A stretch of DNA of 64,000 nt, taken from the NCBI RefSeq assembly GCF_907163085.1, contig NZ_CAJQTX010000005.1:620001-684000 (forward strand), written 5' to 3'. Position 1 is the first letter of the stretch, and each line of letters begins with the position of its first letter. Of this stretch, positions 7,534 through 17,119 are shown one piece after another. This DNA comes from Candidatus Accumulibacter sp. ACC003. Lineage in GTDB: Bacteria; Pseudomonadota; Gammaproteobacteria; Burkholderiales; Rhodocyclaceae. The position numbers were made by a program, and so were the translations under genes. A model generated the notes under the pieces. That model did no database searches, had not been told where the DNA came from, and saw nothing but the letters and a program-made list of their open reading frames with translations.

Positions 7534-8961
7534 TTAGATGGACTTGCGTAAGCTGACCGGCGGGATACTGAGCGCTTCACGGTATTTCGCAATCGTTCGC
7601 CGTGCAACGACAATGCCCTGCTGACCAAGAACTTCGGATATCTGGCTATCCGAAAGTGGCTTCTTCGGTTCTTCGGCGCCGATCATTTGCTTGATCAGCG
7701 CACGAATGGCCGTTGCCGAATAAGCCCCGCCAGCTTCGGTGCCGACGTGGCTGCCAAAAAAATACTTCAGTTCAAAGATCCCGCGTGGCGTCGCCATGTA
7801 CTTTTGCGTCGTCACCCTCGAGATGGTCGACTCGTGCAGCCCCAGGACGTCGGCGACTTCACGCAAGACGAGAGGCCGCATCGCGACTTCACCATGATCG
7901 AAGAACTGACGCTGACGTTCAACGATAGCCTGCGCCACACGCAGGATCGTGTCAAACCGTTGTTGCACGTTCCTGATCAACCAGCGCGCTTCCTGCAGGT
8001 GGACCGCCAGCCCCGAGCCACGCTGTCGGGAAAGTATCTGGGCATAAAGACTGTTGATTCGCAGACGAGGGAAAGCGTCAGAATTGACGCTCACCGACCA
8101 CTGTTCGCGCAGCTTGCGCACCAGCACATCGGGGGTGACGTAACGCGTATCGGAAGAGGCGTACTGCGCGCCAGGCCGCGGGTTGAGGCTACAGATCATC
8201 GCATGCGCCGCGCGCAGCGCGTCGTCGTCACAGCCGGTGTTTTTTTTCAGTTTGACGAAATCGTGGCTGGCCAGCAGTTCCAGGTAACTACCGACGATTT
8301 CCAGCGCCAGCGCACGCGTCCGATCAACCGGTAGGGCTTGCAGTTGCAGTCGCAGGCATTCCTGTGCGCTACGTGCGCCGACACCGATCGGGTCGAAATG
8401 CTGCAAGTGATTGAGCGCAATCTGCAGTTCTTCGAGCTCGATAGTCAGTTCTGCCGGCATCGTTTCCGCGAGATCGTCGAGAGACTGGGTCAGGTAGCCG
8501 TCATCGTCCAGCGCATCGACCAGGCAGCGCACGAGAGCGCGGTCACGATCCGGGATGCTCATCAAGCCAAGCTGCCATAGCAGGTGTTCGCGCAAGGACA
8601 CCGTTGCTGCCTGGACGTCCTGATAGTCGCTATCCTCGTCGTCGAAGGAAGCCGACGAGTTGCTGAAGTGGTTGCCGTCTTCGCTCGGCCAGCCCTCCTC
8701 ATCGGAAAACGACTGCTCGGTGTGTTCGCTGCGCTCGTCTGCCGCTGGTGGGCTACTGACCTCGTCAAGGCTGCCGCCCTTGGACGCTGCCTCGGGCTGC
8801 GCGTAGGTCTCTTCGCGTTCGAGCAGCGGGTTCTCCCGCAAGTACTTCTCCAGCTCGTGTTCAAGGTCGAGCGTCGACAGCTGCAGCAGTTTGATCGACA
8901 GCGCAAGCTGTGGGGTCAGGGCGAGATGCTGGGTGAGCTTGAGCTGGAGGGACGGATTCAT
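7534..8961 (-). CDS. rpoN: RNA polymerase sigma-54 factor
   Basis: The protein has 475 residues. Region I is glutamine- and leucine-rich ([25 protein letters not shown]), an acidic region II covers about 50-120, and then come the core-binding domain, the HTH and the RpoN box ([13 protein letters not shown]) near residues 453-465. It directs transcription from -24/-12 promoters and needs AAA+ activators. It follows lptB by 82 bases and precedes hpf, ptsN and hprK, the classic rpoN neighbourhood. Confidence 0.96.
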   Translation of the reverse strand: MNPSLQLKLTQHLALTPQLALSIKLLQLSTLDLEHELEKYLRENPLLEREETYAQPEAASKGGSLDEVSSPPAADERSEHTEQSFSDEEGWPSEDGNHFSNSSASFDDEDSDYQDVQAATVSLREHLLWQLGLMSIPDRDRALVRCLVDALDDDGYLTQSLDDLAETMPAELTIELEELQIALNHLQHFDPIGVGARSAQECLRLQLQALPVDRTRALALEIVGSYLELLASHDFVKLKKNTGCDDDALRAAHAMICSLNPRPGAQYASSDTRYVTPDVLVRKLREQWSVSVNSDAFPRLRINSLYAQILSRQRGSGLAVHLQEARWLIRNVQQRFDTILRVAQAIVERQRQFFDHGEVAMRPLVLREVADVLGLHESTISRVTTQKYMATPRGIFELKYFFGSHVGTEAGGAYSATAIRALIKQMIGAEEPKKPLSDSQISEVLGQQGIVVARRTIAKYREALSIPPVSLRKSI

Positions 8962-9043
8962 TTACGGAACCGGGCAAGCCGCCTCATTGGAATGCGGAAA
9001 TTGCCCATATGGTTCTCGAATTGCGGCTGTAGGGCCATTGGCT

Positions 9044-9778
9044 TCAGAGGCGGAAATTCTCACCCAGATAGACTTTCCGAACGTTTTCATTATAAATGAT
9101 TTCGTCGGGCCGACCAGCGGCAAGCACGCTGCCCTCGTTGATGATGTAGGCGTGGTCGCAAATGCCGAGCGTTTCGCGAACGTTGTGGTCGGTGATCAGC
9201 ACGCCGATGCCGCGCTCTTTGAGGAAACGGATGATCTTCTGGATGTCGAGGACGGCGATCGGGTCGACGCCAGCGAAGGGCTCGTCGAGCAGAATGAAGC
9301 GCGGTCCGGTAGCCAAGGCCCTGGCGATCTCGACTCGCCGACGTTCGCCGCCGGAAAGCGAAGTTGCGGGGCTGTGGCGAAGGTGGCTGATGTGCAACTC
9401 ATCGAGCAGGTCTTCTGCACGCGCTTCAATTTCGTCAGCCGACAGCTGCTGCAGTTCGAGCACGGCCTTGATGTTTTCGCTGACCGTCAGCTTACGAAAA
9501 ACAGAAGCTTCCTGCGGCAGATACGAGACGCCCAGGCGGGCGCGCTTGTGCATCGGCAGATGCGTGAGCTTGGTTTCATCAAGCGATACGTCACCGCCAT
9601 CACAAGCGACCAGACCGACGACCATGTAAAAACACGTGGTCTTGCCGGCACCATTGGGGCCAAGCAGGCCAACGACCTCGCCGCTGACTACTTCGAAGGA
9701 AACGTCATGCACCACGGTACGCGACTTGTAGCTCTTCTTGAGGCTGCGGGTAGACAATTTGCTCTGCGTATCTGACAT
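9044..9778 (-). CDS. lptB: Lipopolysaccharide export ABC ATPase LptB
   Basis: This 244-residue ABC ATPase has Walker [10 protein letters not shown] (40-48), signature [15 protein letters not shown] and Walker [14 protein letters not shown]. It also has the LptB-type N-terminus ([16 protein letters not shown]). It powers LPS extraction from the inner membrane with LptFGC. In most relatives lptB follows lptA and lptC. Here it follows recX by 3 bases, so the lptCA genes must lie elsewhere. LptF/G are not in the window either. Confidence 0.95.
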   Translation of the reverse strand: MSDTQSKLSTRSLKKSYKSRTVVHDVSFEVVSGEVVGLLGPNGAGKTTCFYMVVGLVACDGGDVSLDETKLTHLPMHKRARLGVSYLPQEASVFRKLTVSENIKAVLELQQLSADEIEARAEDLLDELHISHLRHSPATSLSGGERRRVEIARALATGPRFILLDEPFAGVDPIAVLDIQKIIRFLKERGIGVLITDHNVRETLGICDHAYIINEGSVLAAGRPDEIIYNENVRKVYLGENFRL

Positions 9779-9781
9779 TTT

Positions 9782-10234
9782 TCAATCATCTTCAAGATTG
9801 CCGCGTAGGACACGTCGGATGGTATCACTGGAGAACCCCCTGCCCGCGAGAAAGCGCATCTGGCGAATTCGCTTGGTGGCATCGTCGGCGACGGTTCGTT
9901 GACGACCAAACTTCCGTTGCCAGACACGACGCGCCCGTGTCAGTTCGTCTTCGCCAGCGGCCAGCGCCGCTCTAACCAGGTCGTCGGCAACGCCCTTTGA
10001 GCGGAGTTCGTAAGCTAAACGCGCGTCGCCCACGCGCGCGCCGCGCAAATTCACGCGTGCTCCTGCATAACGCTCGTCGGACAGCAGACCACTGGCCGCA
10101 AGCGCATCGAGCAAGGCGTCAAGTGGCGCCGCGGATCCGGCGGCGTGGGGCGCCAGCCTGGCCGCCAGCTCGAGCCGCGCGTAGTCGCGGCGGGCCAACA
10201 GGCGCAAGGCCCGCTCGCGCAGCGGGTCGTTCAT
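9782..10234 (-). CDS. recX: Regulatory protein RecX
   Basis: This 150-residue three-helix-repeat protein (LRERALRLLARRDYARLELAARL at the start; SDTIRRVL at the end) inhibits RecA filament growth. It starts 11 bases after recA on the same strand, the usual arrangement, so its amount is tied to the LexA-controlled recA transcript. The end is nearly contiguous with lptB. Confidence 0.92.
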   Translation of the reverse strand: MNDPLRERALRLLARRDYARLELAARLAPHAAGSAAPLDALLDALAASGLLSDERYAGARVNLRGARVGDARLAYELRSKGVADDLVRAALAAGEDELTRARRVWQRKFGRQRTVADDATKRIRQMRFLAGRGFSSDTIRRVLRGNLEDD

Positions 10235-10245
10235 TGCCGGAAGCG

Positions 10246-11265
10246 CTAGGCAGCGGTCGCTTTCGGGGTCTGCGACGGAACGTTAACCGCGGCACGGATC
10301 TTGTCTTCGATCTCCTGGGCGATTTGTGGCTTGCTTTTGAGATACTCGCGTGCGTTGTCCTTGCCCTGGCCGATTTTCTCGCCGTTGTACGCGTACCACG
10401 AACCCGATTTGTCGATCAGCTTGTGCAACACCCCGAGTTCGATGATCTCGCCTTCGCGCGACGTTCCTTCGCCGTAGAGGATATCGAATATCGCTTCGCG
10501 GAACGGTGGTGCAACCTTGTTCTTGACGACCTTGACCCTGGTTTCATTACCGACCACCTCGTCACCCTTCTTGATCGAACCAATGCGGCGAATGTCGAGG
10601 CGGACCGAAGCGTAGAACTTGAGCGCATTGCCGCCGGTGGTCGTTTCGGGACTGCCGAACATGACGCCGATCTTCATGCGGATCTGGTTGATGAAGATAA
10701 CCAGGGTATTGGTACGGTTGATGTTGGCGGTCAGCTTGCGCAGCGCCTGGCTCATCAGGCGGGCTTGCAGGCCGGGCAGCGAGTCGCCCATCTCGCCTTC
10801 GATCTCGGCCTTCGGTACCAGCGCTGCAACCGAATCGATGACCACCACGTCGACACTCGCCGAGCGCACCAGCATGTCGGTGATTTCCAGCGCCTGTTCG
10901 CCGGTATCGGGCTGCGAGATCAGCAGCTCGTCGAGGTTGACGCCAAGCTTCTGCGCATAGCCCGGGTCGAGCGCATGCTCGGCGTCGATGAAGGCGGCCG
11001 TGCCGCCGAGTTTCTGCATTTCGGCGATGACCTGCAGGGTCAAGGTCGTCTTGCCCGAGGACTCCGGACCGTAGACCTCGACCACTCGCCCGCGTGGCAG
11101 GCCGCCGATTCCCAGCGCGATATCCAGGCCCAGGGAGCCGGTGGAAACAACTGGAACGTCGGTCACCACGCTGCCTTCGCCCATTTTCATGATCGAGCCC
11201 TTGCCGAACTGCTTTTCGATCTGGGCCAACGCTGCAGCCAGCGCCTTCGTCTTGTTGTCGTCCAT
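10246..11265 (-). CDS. recA: Recombinase RecA
   Basis: The protein has 339 residues. Walker A is GPESSGKTT (66-74). The Walker B region is [21 protein letters not shown], followed by L1/L2 loops and [17 protein letters not shown]. It catalyses strand exchange and LexA cleavage. A LexA box lies about 80 bases upstream of the start codon. It is the first gene of a minus-strand run that continues through recX, lptB, rpoN, hpf, ptsN and hprK with small gaps. Confidence 0.97.
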   Translation of the reverse strand: MDDNKTKALAAALAQIEKQFGKGSIMKMGEGSVVTDVPVVSTGSLGLDIALGIGGLPRGRVVEVYGPESSGKTTLTLQVIAEMQKLGGTAAFIDAEHALDPGYAQKLGVNLDELLISQPDTGEQALEITDMLVRSASVDVVVIDSVAALVPKAEIEGEMGDSLPGLQARLMSQALRKLTANINRTNTLVIFINQIRMKIGVMFGSPETTTGGNALKFYASVRLDIRRIGSIKKGDEVVGNETRVKVVKNKVAPPFREAIFDILYGEGTSREGEIIELGVLHKLIDKSGSWYAYNGEKIGQGKDNAREYLKSKPQIAQEIEDKIRAAVNVPSQTPKATAA

Positions 11266-11345
11266 TGCCAGTCCTTATTCTTGATTGAGCGGAATTATCC
11301 CATGTTCGACGGCACTGAACACGCCAGCATCAGCACCACCAAGAC

Positions 11346-11361
11346 CTGTGATTATATACAG
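11346..11361 (-). promoter_or_regulatory. LexA (SOS) box upstream of recA
   Basis: CTGTGATTATATACAG is a CTG-N10-CAG site with an A/T core, read on the minus strand as CTGTATATAATCACAG. It matches the gamma/betaproteobacterial LexA operator closely and lies upstream of recA in the right orientation. SOS control of recA-recX is therefore expected. Confidence 0.85.
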
Positions 11362-11399
11362 TCTCAACGAAATAGACAGGCTTGGGATTCGGCTGCGGC

Positions 11400-12404
11400 T
11401 CAGCGCGTCCGCGCCAGGCTGCTTTCCAGGACGTCGGTCAGGAACAACAGCTCGCGGACCGTCGCCATCGCAAAGCCGCCGCGCTGTCCATTACGGTTGT
11501 CACGCAAGAGCCTGTTGAGATAGGCGAGGCAGCCGGGCGAGCCCCAGGCACGTGAAATCTCGGTCGCGATGTGCGGCAGCTGCCCGATCATCGGCAGCCG
11601 CGGCAGCAGTTCCTCAATCGCCGCAGCGCTCTCCTCGCTTGCCGAGACGGCTGGCGCGCCGGCCTCGCTGGCTAGCTCCCACGCCGCCGTCGCGACGTTG
11701 AAGTGGCGTCGAAGCTGCTCGCTCTTGTCTTCGAAGGCGTCACGCTGGCCGTTCTGACGGTAAATCTCAAGTAATTTCAACCACGGCGTTAGTGCTGCGC
11801 CGGGCTGGTTTTCGACAAACTCCTCGAGAGCTTGCTCGGCACCCTTGATGCGACCGAAGGCGAGCATGACTTCGGCCAGTTCGAGCACCACAGCGACCTC
11901 GCTCTGCTCGCCCTGCGGCGGTGCGTCTGGTGTCGCACGGAAGGTCGAGAATCTATCGGCGGCTTTTTCGCGGTCGGGAAGCTGAGTCGGATCATCGGCA
12001 CTGCCAAATGGCAACAACTCCCATCCGCTGTCCTCGTTGGCGTCGATCAATGGCTCGGCGCAGACCGGAAGTTCCGCCTGGCGAGACGACATTTCAGCCT
12101 GCCGACGAATCAGTCCGATCAAGCCGGCGATCAGAGCGAACAGTGCGCCCAGCTCGATCCACCAGTCGCTTTCTTCGGCCGCCGGCGCCGCCGGCCCGAT
12201 CCGGCGCTCTTCCGGCAACTCGACGAGCCGCTTCTCGAGCGGGTCTGGGTGCTCGCCACCCGATGCGCGCGGCTCGTCAACGAGCGAAACAATGGCGGCG
12301 TCGTTGACGCCAACGGCTCGGCTTTGCGGCGCCAACAGCAAGAGGGCCGGCAGCAGCAAGACAACAAGCCAGCGAGAAGGGATGTTGGCGATTGGCGAGG
12401 GCAT
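11400..12404 (-). CDS. FimV/TPR-like membrane protein
   Basis: This 334-residue protein has a signal or anchor segment (residues 12-28) and a second hydrophobic segment (about 86-102, IELGALFALIAGLIGLI). A cytosolic C-terminal half follows with a helical TPR-like region (VLELAEVMLAFGRIKGAEQALEEFV) and a conserved end (LNRLLRDNRNGQRGGFAM). The layout resembles the C-terminal part of FimV-like proteins that recruit polar or pilus factors, but the LysM domain is missing. It is probably an inner-membrane scaffold (inference). It is separated from recA by the SOS promoter region. Confidence 0.65.
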   Translation of the reverse strand: MPSPIANIPSRWLVVLLLPALLLLAPQSRAVGVNDAAIVSLVDEPRASGGEHPDPLEKRLVELPEERRIGPAAPAAEESDWWIELGALFALIAGLIGLIRRQAEMSSRQAELPVCAEPLIDANEDSGWELLPFGSADDPTQLPDREKAADRFSTFRATPDAPPQGEQSEVAVVLELAEVMLAFGRIKGAEQALEEFVENQPGAALTPWLKLLEIYRQNGQRDAFEDKSEQLRRHFNVATAAWELASEAGAPAVSASEESAAAIEELLPRLPMIGQLPHIATEISRAWGSPGCLAYLNRLLRDNRNGQRGGFAMATVRELLFLTDVLESSLARTR

Positions 12405-12533
12405 GACCGGACTAAAAGTCGGATATAAGGCAGTTATTCTAGTCGATGGCGATGCCGATTGCGCCAGATTGCGCGCCTGAATTCCCGAATTTGACGACAG
12501 CGAAAACGCCCCAGGAGCCGCTCCCGGCGGCTA

Positions 12534-13043
12534 TCAGCAGAGATCGTGGCCAGCGCGCCGCAGCACGCCTTGCAGCGCATGCGCGACCGATTGCGCACGC
12601 ACCGCCTCGCGGTCACCCGGAAAGCGTCGGCTAGCGGTGGCCAGATAGCCGTCCGGGCCGGCCCAGGCGAAGCAGACGGTCCCCACCGGCCGCTCCGGCG
12701 AGCCGCCGCCTGGGCCAGCAACGCCGGTGATCGCCAAGGCCCAGGTGGCACGACTGCGGCGCAGCGCGCCAAGCGCCATGGCGCCAGCAGTGGCTTCGGA
12801 TACCGCCCCCTGCGCCGCCAGCGTGTCGCCGCCGACCCCGAGAATTTCGATTTTTGCTTCGTTCGAATAGGTGATGAAGCCGCGGTCGAACCAGCTGGAA
12901 CTGCCGGCCACCGCGGTAAGACACTGCCCGACCCAACCGCCGGTGCACGATTCGGCGGTCACCAGACGCTCGCCACTACGCAGCAGCAGCGCGCCGACTT
13001 CGGCGGCAAGGGCTTCGAGCGAACGTTGATCGCAGGCGCTCAT
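12534..13043 (-). CDS. pncC: Nicotinamide-nucleotide amidase (CinA C-terminal domain)
   Basis: This 169-residue stand-alone CinA_C domain has the signature TAESCTGGWVGQ, then ITGVAGPGGGSPERPVGTV. It deamidates NMN to nicotinate mononucleotide in the pyridine nucleotide cycle. ATG at 13043 overlaps the pgpA stop by 4 bases. The upstream in-frame extension lies inside pgpA and is not used. It is the last gene of the riboflavin/thiamin operon. Confidence 0.93.
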   Translation of the reverse strand: MSACDQRSLEALAAEVGALLLRSGERLVTAESCTGGWVGQCLTAVAGSSSWFDRGFITYSNEAKIEILGVGGDTLAAQGAVSEATAGAMALGALRRSRATWALAITGVAGPGGGSPERPVGTVCFAWAGPDGYLATASRRFPGDREAVRAQSVAHALQGVLRRAGHDLC

Positions 13044-13525
13044 GGCAGTACGAAGCGCAGGATCGCCAGGACCAGCAGCGTGTAGCCGGCGGCGACCAGG
13101 TCGTCGGTCATCACCCCGAAACCGTTTTTCACCTGCTCGTCGAAGTAGCGCGCCGGCTGCGGCTTGCTGATGTCGAAAAAGCGGAACAGACAGAAGGCGG
13201 CGGTCTGCCATAGCCAGTGCGTGGGACAGAACAGCAGCACCAGCCAGAACGGAACGATCTCGTCCCAGACGATGCTGCCGTGATCGACGACGCCCAGATC
13301 GACGCCCGTCTTATGCACCGCGACAATGCCGCCAATGAAGCTGACAACGAGAAAACCGAGCAATTCGAAGTCGCTCATCGACGAGCGCAGCGGCCCGAAC
13401 GTGGCCCACGCAAAGAGCGTGCCGAAGGTCCCCGGCGCCCACGGCGACAAACCGCTGCCAAAGCCGCAGGCGACCAGATGCGCGGGATGGGCGAGAAGGA
13501 ATCGCAGCGAAGGAGTGCTAGCCAA
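13040..13525 (-). CDS. pgpA: Phosphatidylglycerophosphatase A
   Basis: This 161-residue multi-pass membrane enzyme removes the phosphate of phosphatidylglycerol phosphate. The family motifs are GFGSGLSPWAPGTFGTL, then DHGSIVWDEIVPFW and FDISKPQPARYFDEQVKNGFGVMTDD. Its start overlaps thiL by 8 bases and its stop overlaps pncC by 4, showing tight coupling. thiL-pgpA is a conserved proteobacterial pair. Confidence 0.95.
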   Translation of the reverse strand: MASTPSLRFLLAHPAHLVACGFGSGLSPWAPGTFGTLFAWATFGPLRSSMSDFELLGFLVVSFIGGIVAVHKTGVDLGVVDHGSIVWDEIVPFWLVLLFCPTHWLWQTAAFCLFRFFDISKPQPARYFDEQVKNGFGVMTDDLVAAGYTLLVLAILRFVLP

Positions 13526-14507
13526 AGTGATCGAAGCCTTTGCCGTCCATCGGCAGTCGCTGGCCGTCGCCGTCGAGTAGCGTCAGGCGATCAAGCGCCG
13601 CGTCGACGACCCGGCCGAAGCGCCAAAGCGGCAGATCGAGCTCGGCGGCGAGCGCGGCGAGCTCGCTTCGTTTCGCCGGCGGCGCCGAAAAGACCAGCTC
13701 GTAGTCGTCGCCGCCGGCCAGCTGGCATTGCCGGGCGAGCAGCGGGTCGGCGCCGGCCGGCAGGCATGGCAGCTGCGCGACAAACACCTCGGCGGCGACA
13801 GCCGAGCGTTCGAGGATGTGTTCAAGGTCGGCGAGCAGGCCATCCGAGACGTCGATCGCGGCGTGCGCCAGGCGACGCCGGCGCAGCTCGAGCCCCAATT
13901 CCAGACGTGGCCGCGGGCAGTGCAGGGCGGCCAGACAGCGCTGGCCAAGCACCTCGGGGAGGCTGGTCTTGCCCTGCAGTTGCGCCAGACCCAGCGCCGC
14001 CAGACCGGGTTGTCCCGACACCCAGAGATCGTCACCCGGTACGGCACGGTCGCGACGGAGAGCGCTGCCTGCGGGTAGTTCACCGAGCACCGTGAAACAG
14101 AGATTGAGCGGCCCGCGTGTGAGATCGCCGCCGACCAGATCGACGCCGTAGCGAGTCGCGCAGCGAAAGAGCCCGCTCGAGAACGATTCCAGCCACGCCG
14201 CGCGGGCTTCCGGCAAGCTGCCGGCCAGCAAGGCCCAGCGCGGCGTGGCACCCATCGCCGCCAGGTCGGAGAGGTTGACCGCCAGCGCCTTCCAGCCGAG
14301 CTGACAGGGATCGGTGCCGGCCAGAAAGTGAGTGCCTTCGACCAGCATATCGGTACTGATCGCCAGTTCGGTTGCCGCCGTCGGGGCGAGCAGCGCGCAA
14401 TCGTCACCCGGGCCGAGGACGGCTTGTGGCGTCGGCCTGCAGAAATAGCGCCGGATCAGGTCAAACTCGCTGCTCACCACCGCTGCCGTCTCGCTGGCCT
14501 GCAGCAA
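13518..14507 (-). CDS. thiL: Thiamine-monophosphate kinase
   Basis: This 329-residue PurM-like kinase makes thiamine diphosphate from thiamine monophosphate. Visible motifs are EFDLIRRYF near the start, LGPGDDCALL, the metal-binding STDMLVEGTHF and VNLSDLAAMGATPRW, and AIDVSDGLLADLEHI. It follows nusB by 18 bases and overlaps pgpA, as in many proteobacteria. Confidence 0.95.
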   Translation of the reverse strand: MLQASETAAVVSSEFDLIRRYFCRPTPQAVLGPGDDCALLAPTAATELAISTDMLVEGTHFLAGTDPCQLGWKALAVNLSDLAAMGATPRWALLAGSLPEARAAWLESFSSGLFRCATRYGVDLVGGDLTRGPLNLCFTVLGELPAGSALRRDRAVPGDDLWVSGQPGLAALGLAQLQGKTSLPEVLGQRCLAALHCPRPRLELGLELRRRRLAHAAIDVSDGLLADLEHILERSAVAAEVFVAQLPCLPAGADPLLARQCQLAGGDDYELVFSAPPAKRSELAALAAELDLPLWRFGRVVDAALDRLTLLDGDGQRLPMDGKGFDHFG

Positions 14508-14525
14508 TTCGCCGCCCGCCGCCGC

Positions 14526-15023
14526 TCAGCGTGCTTTGGCGCGAGCGGCACGCTTGGCCTCGACCTCGGCCGGCCGCAGGCTGGCGGCAAGTTTGTCGAG
14601 AACGCCGTTGACGTACTTGTGGCCGTCGGTGCCGCCGTAACCCTTGGCCAGCTCGATCGACTCGTTGATGATCACCCGGTACGGCGTCTGCGGATAATTG
14701 CGCAACTCGAAAGCGCCGGCCAGCAGGACGCTGGCCTCGATCGGCGACAGCTCGCCGAAGGGGCGGTCGAGATACGCTTGCAGCTGCCCCTGCAATTCCT
14801 CGCGTTGGGCCAGAACGCCGCGCAGCAACTTGACGAAGAACTCACTGTCGGCCTTGTCGAAGTCGTCGATGTCGCCGAGATGGGCTTCGATCGCCGCTTC
14901 GTCGTTACCGCTCAAGCGCCACTGGTAGAGCCCTTGCAGGGCGAATTCGCGGGCCCGGCGACGCGGTGAGCGGCCAGCGCCCGGCTTGCCGCCGGCGGCC
15001 GGTGTCCGAGAGTTTTCGGCCAT
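14526..15023 (-). CDS. nusB: Transcription antitermination factor NusB
   Basis: This 165-residue all-helical protein has RRRAREFALQGLYQWRLSG near the start and NESIELAKGYGGTDGHKYVNGVLDKLA, the conserved C-terminal half. An N-terminal Gly/Pro/Arg extension (about 18 residues) and a basic tail are slightly longer than usual. With NusE (S10) it binds boxA in rRNA leaders. ATG at 15023 touches the ribH stop, so translation is coupled. Confidence 0.94.
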   Translation of the reverse strand: MAENSRTPAAGGKPGAGRSPRRRAREFALQGLYQWRLSGNDEAAIEAHLGDIDDFDKADSEFFVKLLRGVLAQREELQGQLQAYLDRPFGELSPIEASVLLAGAFELRNYPQTPYRVIINESIELAKGYGGTDGHKYVNGVLDKLAASLRPAEVEAKRAARAKAR

Positions 15024-15550
15024 CACGATTGCTCCCCGAGCGCCTGCAGCAGATTGGCCATTTCGACTGCCACGCGCGCGCAATCGGTGCCCTTCTGATG
15101 CATGCGAACCAGCGCCTGGTCGTCGTCCTCGCAGGTCAGAATACCGTTGGCAACGGGTACGCCGGTCGCCAGCTGGACGTCCATCAGCGCCCGACACGAG
15201 TCGTTGGCGACGACCTCGAAGTGATAGGTTTCGCCGCGGATGACCGCGCCGAGCGCGATCAGCGCGTCAAAACGGCCGCTGCGCGCCATCGTCTGCAAGG
15301 TCAGGGGGATTTCCAGAGCGCCAGGGACGGTGGCCAGGCTGACGCTGCTGTCGTCCACGCCGAGCCGTTTGAGCTCGTTGGTACAGGCGCTGAGCAGTCC
15401 TTCTCCGATATTCTCGCTGAAACGGCTCATCACCACGCCGATCAGCAGCCCCGCACCGCGCAGCGATGCCTCGTACTCGCAGGCGTTTCCGGAGCGCGCC
15501 GCGGGAGCGGTGCGGACAGAGGGTTCACTCGCTTTCTGGGTAGTCATCAA
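15023..15550 (-). CDS. ribH: 6,7-dimethyl-8-ribityllumazine synthase
   Basis: This 175-residue protein condenses 3,4-dihydroxy-2-butanone-4-phosphate with the ribityl-pyrimidine. Motifs are [41 protein letters not shown] and [20 protein letters not shown] longer than usual N-terminus (about 30 residues, low complexity) precedes the core. It overlaps ribBA by 4 bases. Confidence 0.94.
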   Translation of the reverse strand: MMTTQKASEPSVRTAPAARSGNACEYEASLRGAGLLIGVVMSRFSENIGEGLLSACTNELKRLGVDDSSVSLATVPGALEIPLTLQTMARSGRFDALIALGAVIRGETYHFEVVANDSCRALMDVQLATGVPVANGILTCEDDDQALVRMHQKGTDCARVAVEMANLLQALGEQS

Positions 15551-16680
15551 AGCCTTTCAATATCGGTCAAGTTGGCTACGTAGCCCGTCACTTCGAGATC
15601 GAAGCCGGTCATGCTCGGCATCCGACGCGGACTCGACAGCAGTTTCATCTTGCCGACGCCGAGATCGCGCAGGATTTGCGCGCCAATACCGTAGATGCGC
15701 GGATCCCAGCGCGCCGCCGGACGCTTGGCGGCGACCGGCTCACGCAGCATCGCCAGAATGTCCTGGCCACTTTCGGGACGGTGCAACAAGACGATCACGC
15801 CGGCTTCGGCGGCCGCCAGTGCGGCCTGCGCCACGTCCAGCGAAAACGTATGCCGACCACCGCCTGGATCGAGGAAATCGACTACCGACAAGGGCTCGTG
15901 CACGCGCACCAGCGTCTCGCGCTCGGGGTGGATGTTGCCCTTGGTCAGGACCAGATGCACTTCGTTGGACGTACAGTCGGTATAAGCGTGCAGCGTGAAC
16001 TCGCCGTGTGCCGACTGTACGGTTTTCGACAAGGTGCGCTCGACCAAGGTCTCGTGCTGGCTGCGGTAATGAATGAGGTCGGCGATGGTGCCGATCTTCA
16101 GGCCATGCTGCTGCGCAAAAGCGACCAGATCGGGCAGGCGAGCCATGCTGCCATCGTCATTGAGGATCTCGCAGATCACCGCCGCCGGTTCAAGGCCGGC
16201 CAGCAGCGCCAGATCGCAGCCCGCTTCGGTATGCCCGGCACGCACCAGCACGCCGCCGGCGCGCGCCATGATCGGAAAAACGTGACCAGGCTGCACGATG
16301 TCCTCGGGTCGTGCGTTTCGGGCTACCGCCGCCTTGATCGTTAGCGCGCGGTCCTGCGCCGAAATGCCCGTCGTAACGCCCTCGGCCGCTTCGATGGAGA
16401 CCGTGAACGCCGTGCTGTACGGACTCTTGTTGTCGCGCGCCATCTGCGTCAGACCGAGTTGCCGACAGCGCGCCTCGGTCAGTGTCAGGCAGATCAGGCC
16501 GCGGCCAAAACGGGCCATGAAATTGATCGCCTCGGCGTTGACGTGCTCGGCGGCGAGGATCAGATCGCCCTCGTTCTCGCGGTCTTCCTCGTCGACCAGG
16601 ACAACCATCCGTCCGGCACGCATTTCGACGATGACTTCCTCGATCGGTGCGACATCGGCTGATGTGCGTTGTGGTGCCAT
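15547..16680 (-). CDS. ribB: RibBA-like 3,4-dihydroxy-2-butanone 4-phosphate synthase with degenerate GTP cyclohydrolase II domain
   Basis: This protein has 377 residues from ATG 16680 ([10 protein letters not shown]). Residues 1-205 are a complete DHBP synthase: [17 protein letters not shown], then [12 protein letters not shown]. The C-terminal part has the GTP cyclohydrolase II fold but lacks the zinc-binding cysteines: where the family has HSEC and CDCG, this protein has [20 protein letters not shown] cyclohydrolase activity is therefore unlikely, and a separate ribA should exist. The open frame continues far upstream only because the opposite strand carries a stop-free repeat array. It starts the ribBA-ribH-nusB-thiL-pgpA-pncC operon. 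Confidence 0.93.
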   Translation of the reverse strand: MAPQRTSADVAPIEEVIVEMRAGRMVVLVDEEDRENEGDLILAAEHVNAEAINFMARFGRGLICLTLTEARCRQLGLTQMARDNKSPYSTAFTVSIEAAEGVTTGISAQDRALTIKAAVARNARPEDIVQPGHVFPIMARAGGVLVRAGHTEAGCDLALLAGLEPAAVICEILNDDGSMARLPDLVAFAQQHGLKIGTIADLIHYRSQHETLVERTLSKTVQSAHGEFTLHAYTDCTSNEVHLVLTKGNIHPERETLVRVHEPLSVVDFLDPGGGRHTFSLDVAQAALAAAEAGVIVLLHRPESGQDILAMLREPVAAKRPAARWDPRIYGIGAQILRDLGVGKMKLLSSPRRMPSMTGFDLEVTGYVANLTDIERL

Positions 16681-17119
16681 ACAATACGTCCTCCGCGCGA
16701 GTGGGCTCGCGCCAGTTGCCGGCGGCGCCTGCGAAACGCGGCGACCGAACGTCGCTCGGGTCAGCAAGCATCGCTCCCGAGCCCGGCATTCTCGCAGTTT
16801 CCGGGCCCGACCGCTACGCAACAGCAAGGAAAGCGAACGGCGCGCAAGGTCAATCATGCCTGGCGATCGCCGATCGCCTGCCGGCATGAATTCGCCGCCG
16901 AGGCGACGCGGCAGGCCTGGGCCAGCGCGGCATGCGCACCGTTCTTTGGCCGTCGCCACGGTCGATCGTCGGTGAATCGATCTTCCAAGCGGACAATTAT
17001 TCGTTTTATCATGCTCGACACCGATGAAATAGCGCTGTCGGCCGATAATTTGCACAGTCATCGGGTGAGCGCCGGCACGTTCCGACGCTGGCACACGCCA
17101 ACTACGAGGGAGCAGTTCA
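16681..17119. other. Divergent intergenic region between ribBA and the repeat-built response regulator
   Basis: This 439-base gap lies between two divergently read genes and must hold both promoters. I looked for an FMN riboswitch on the ribBA side and saw none of its conserved blocks. The stretch 16975-17050 is richer in A/T (AATTATTCGTTTTATCATG) and is the likeliest promoter region for the plus-strand gene. No gene was recognised. Confidence 0.5.

Noticed and set aside
16681..16900. FMN riboswitch upstream of ribBA
   Set aside because: None of the conserved RFN blocks (such as GGTGAAATTCC) are present on either strand.
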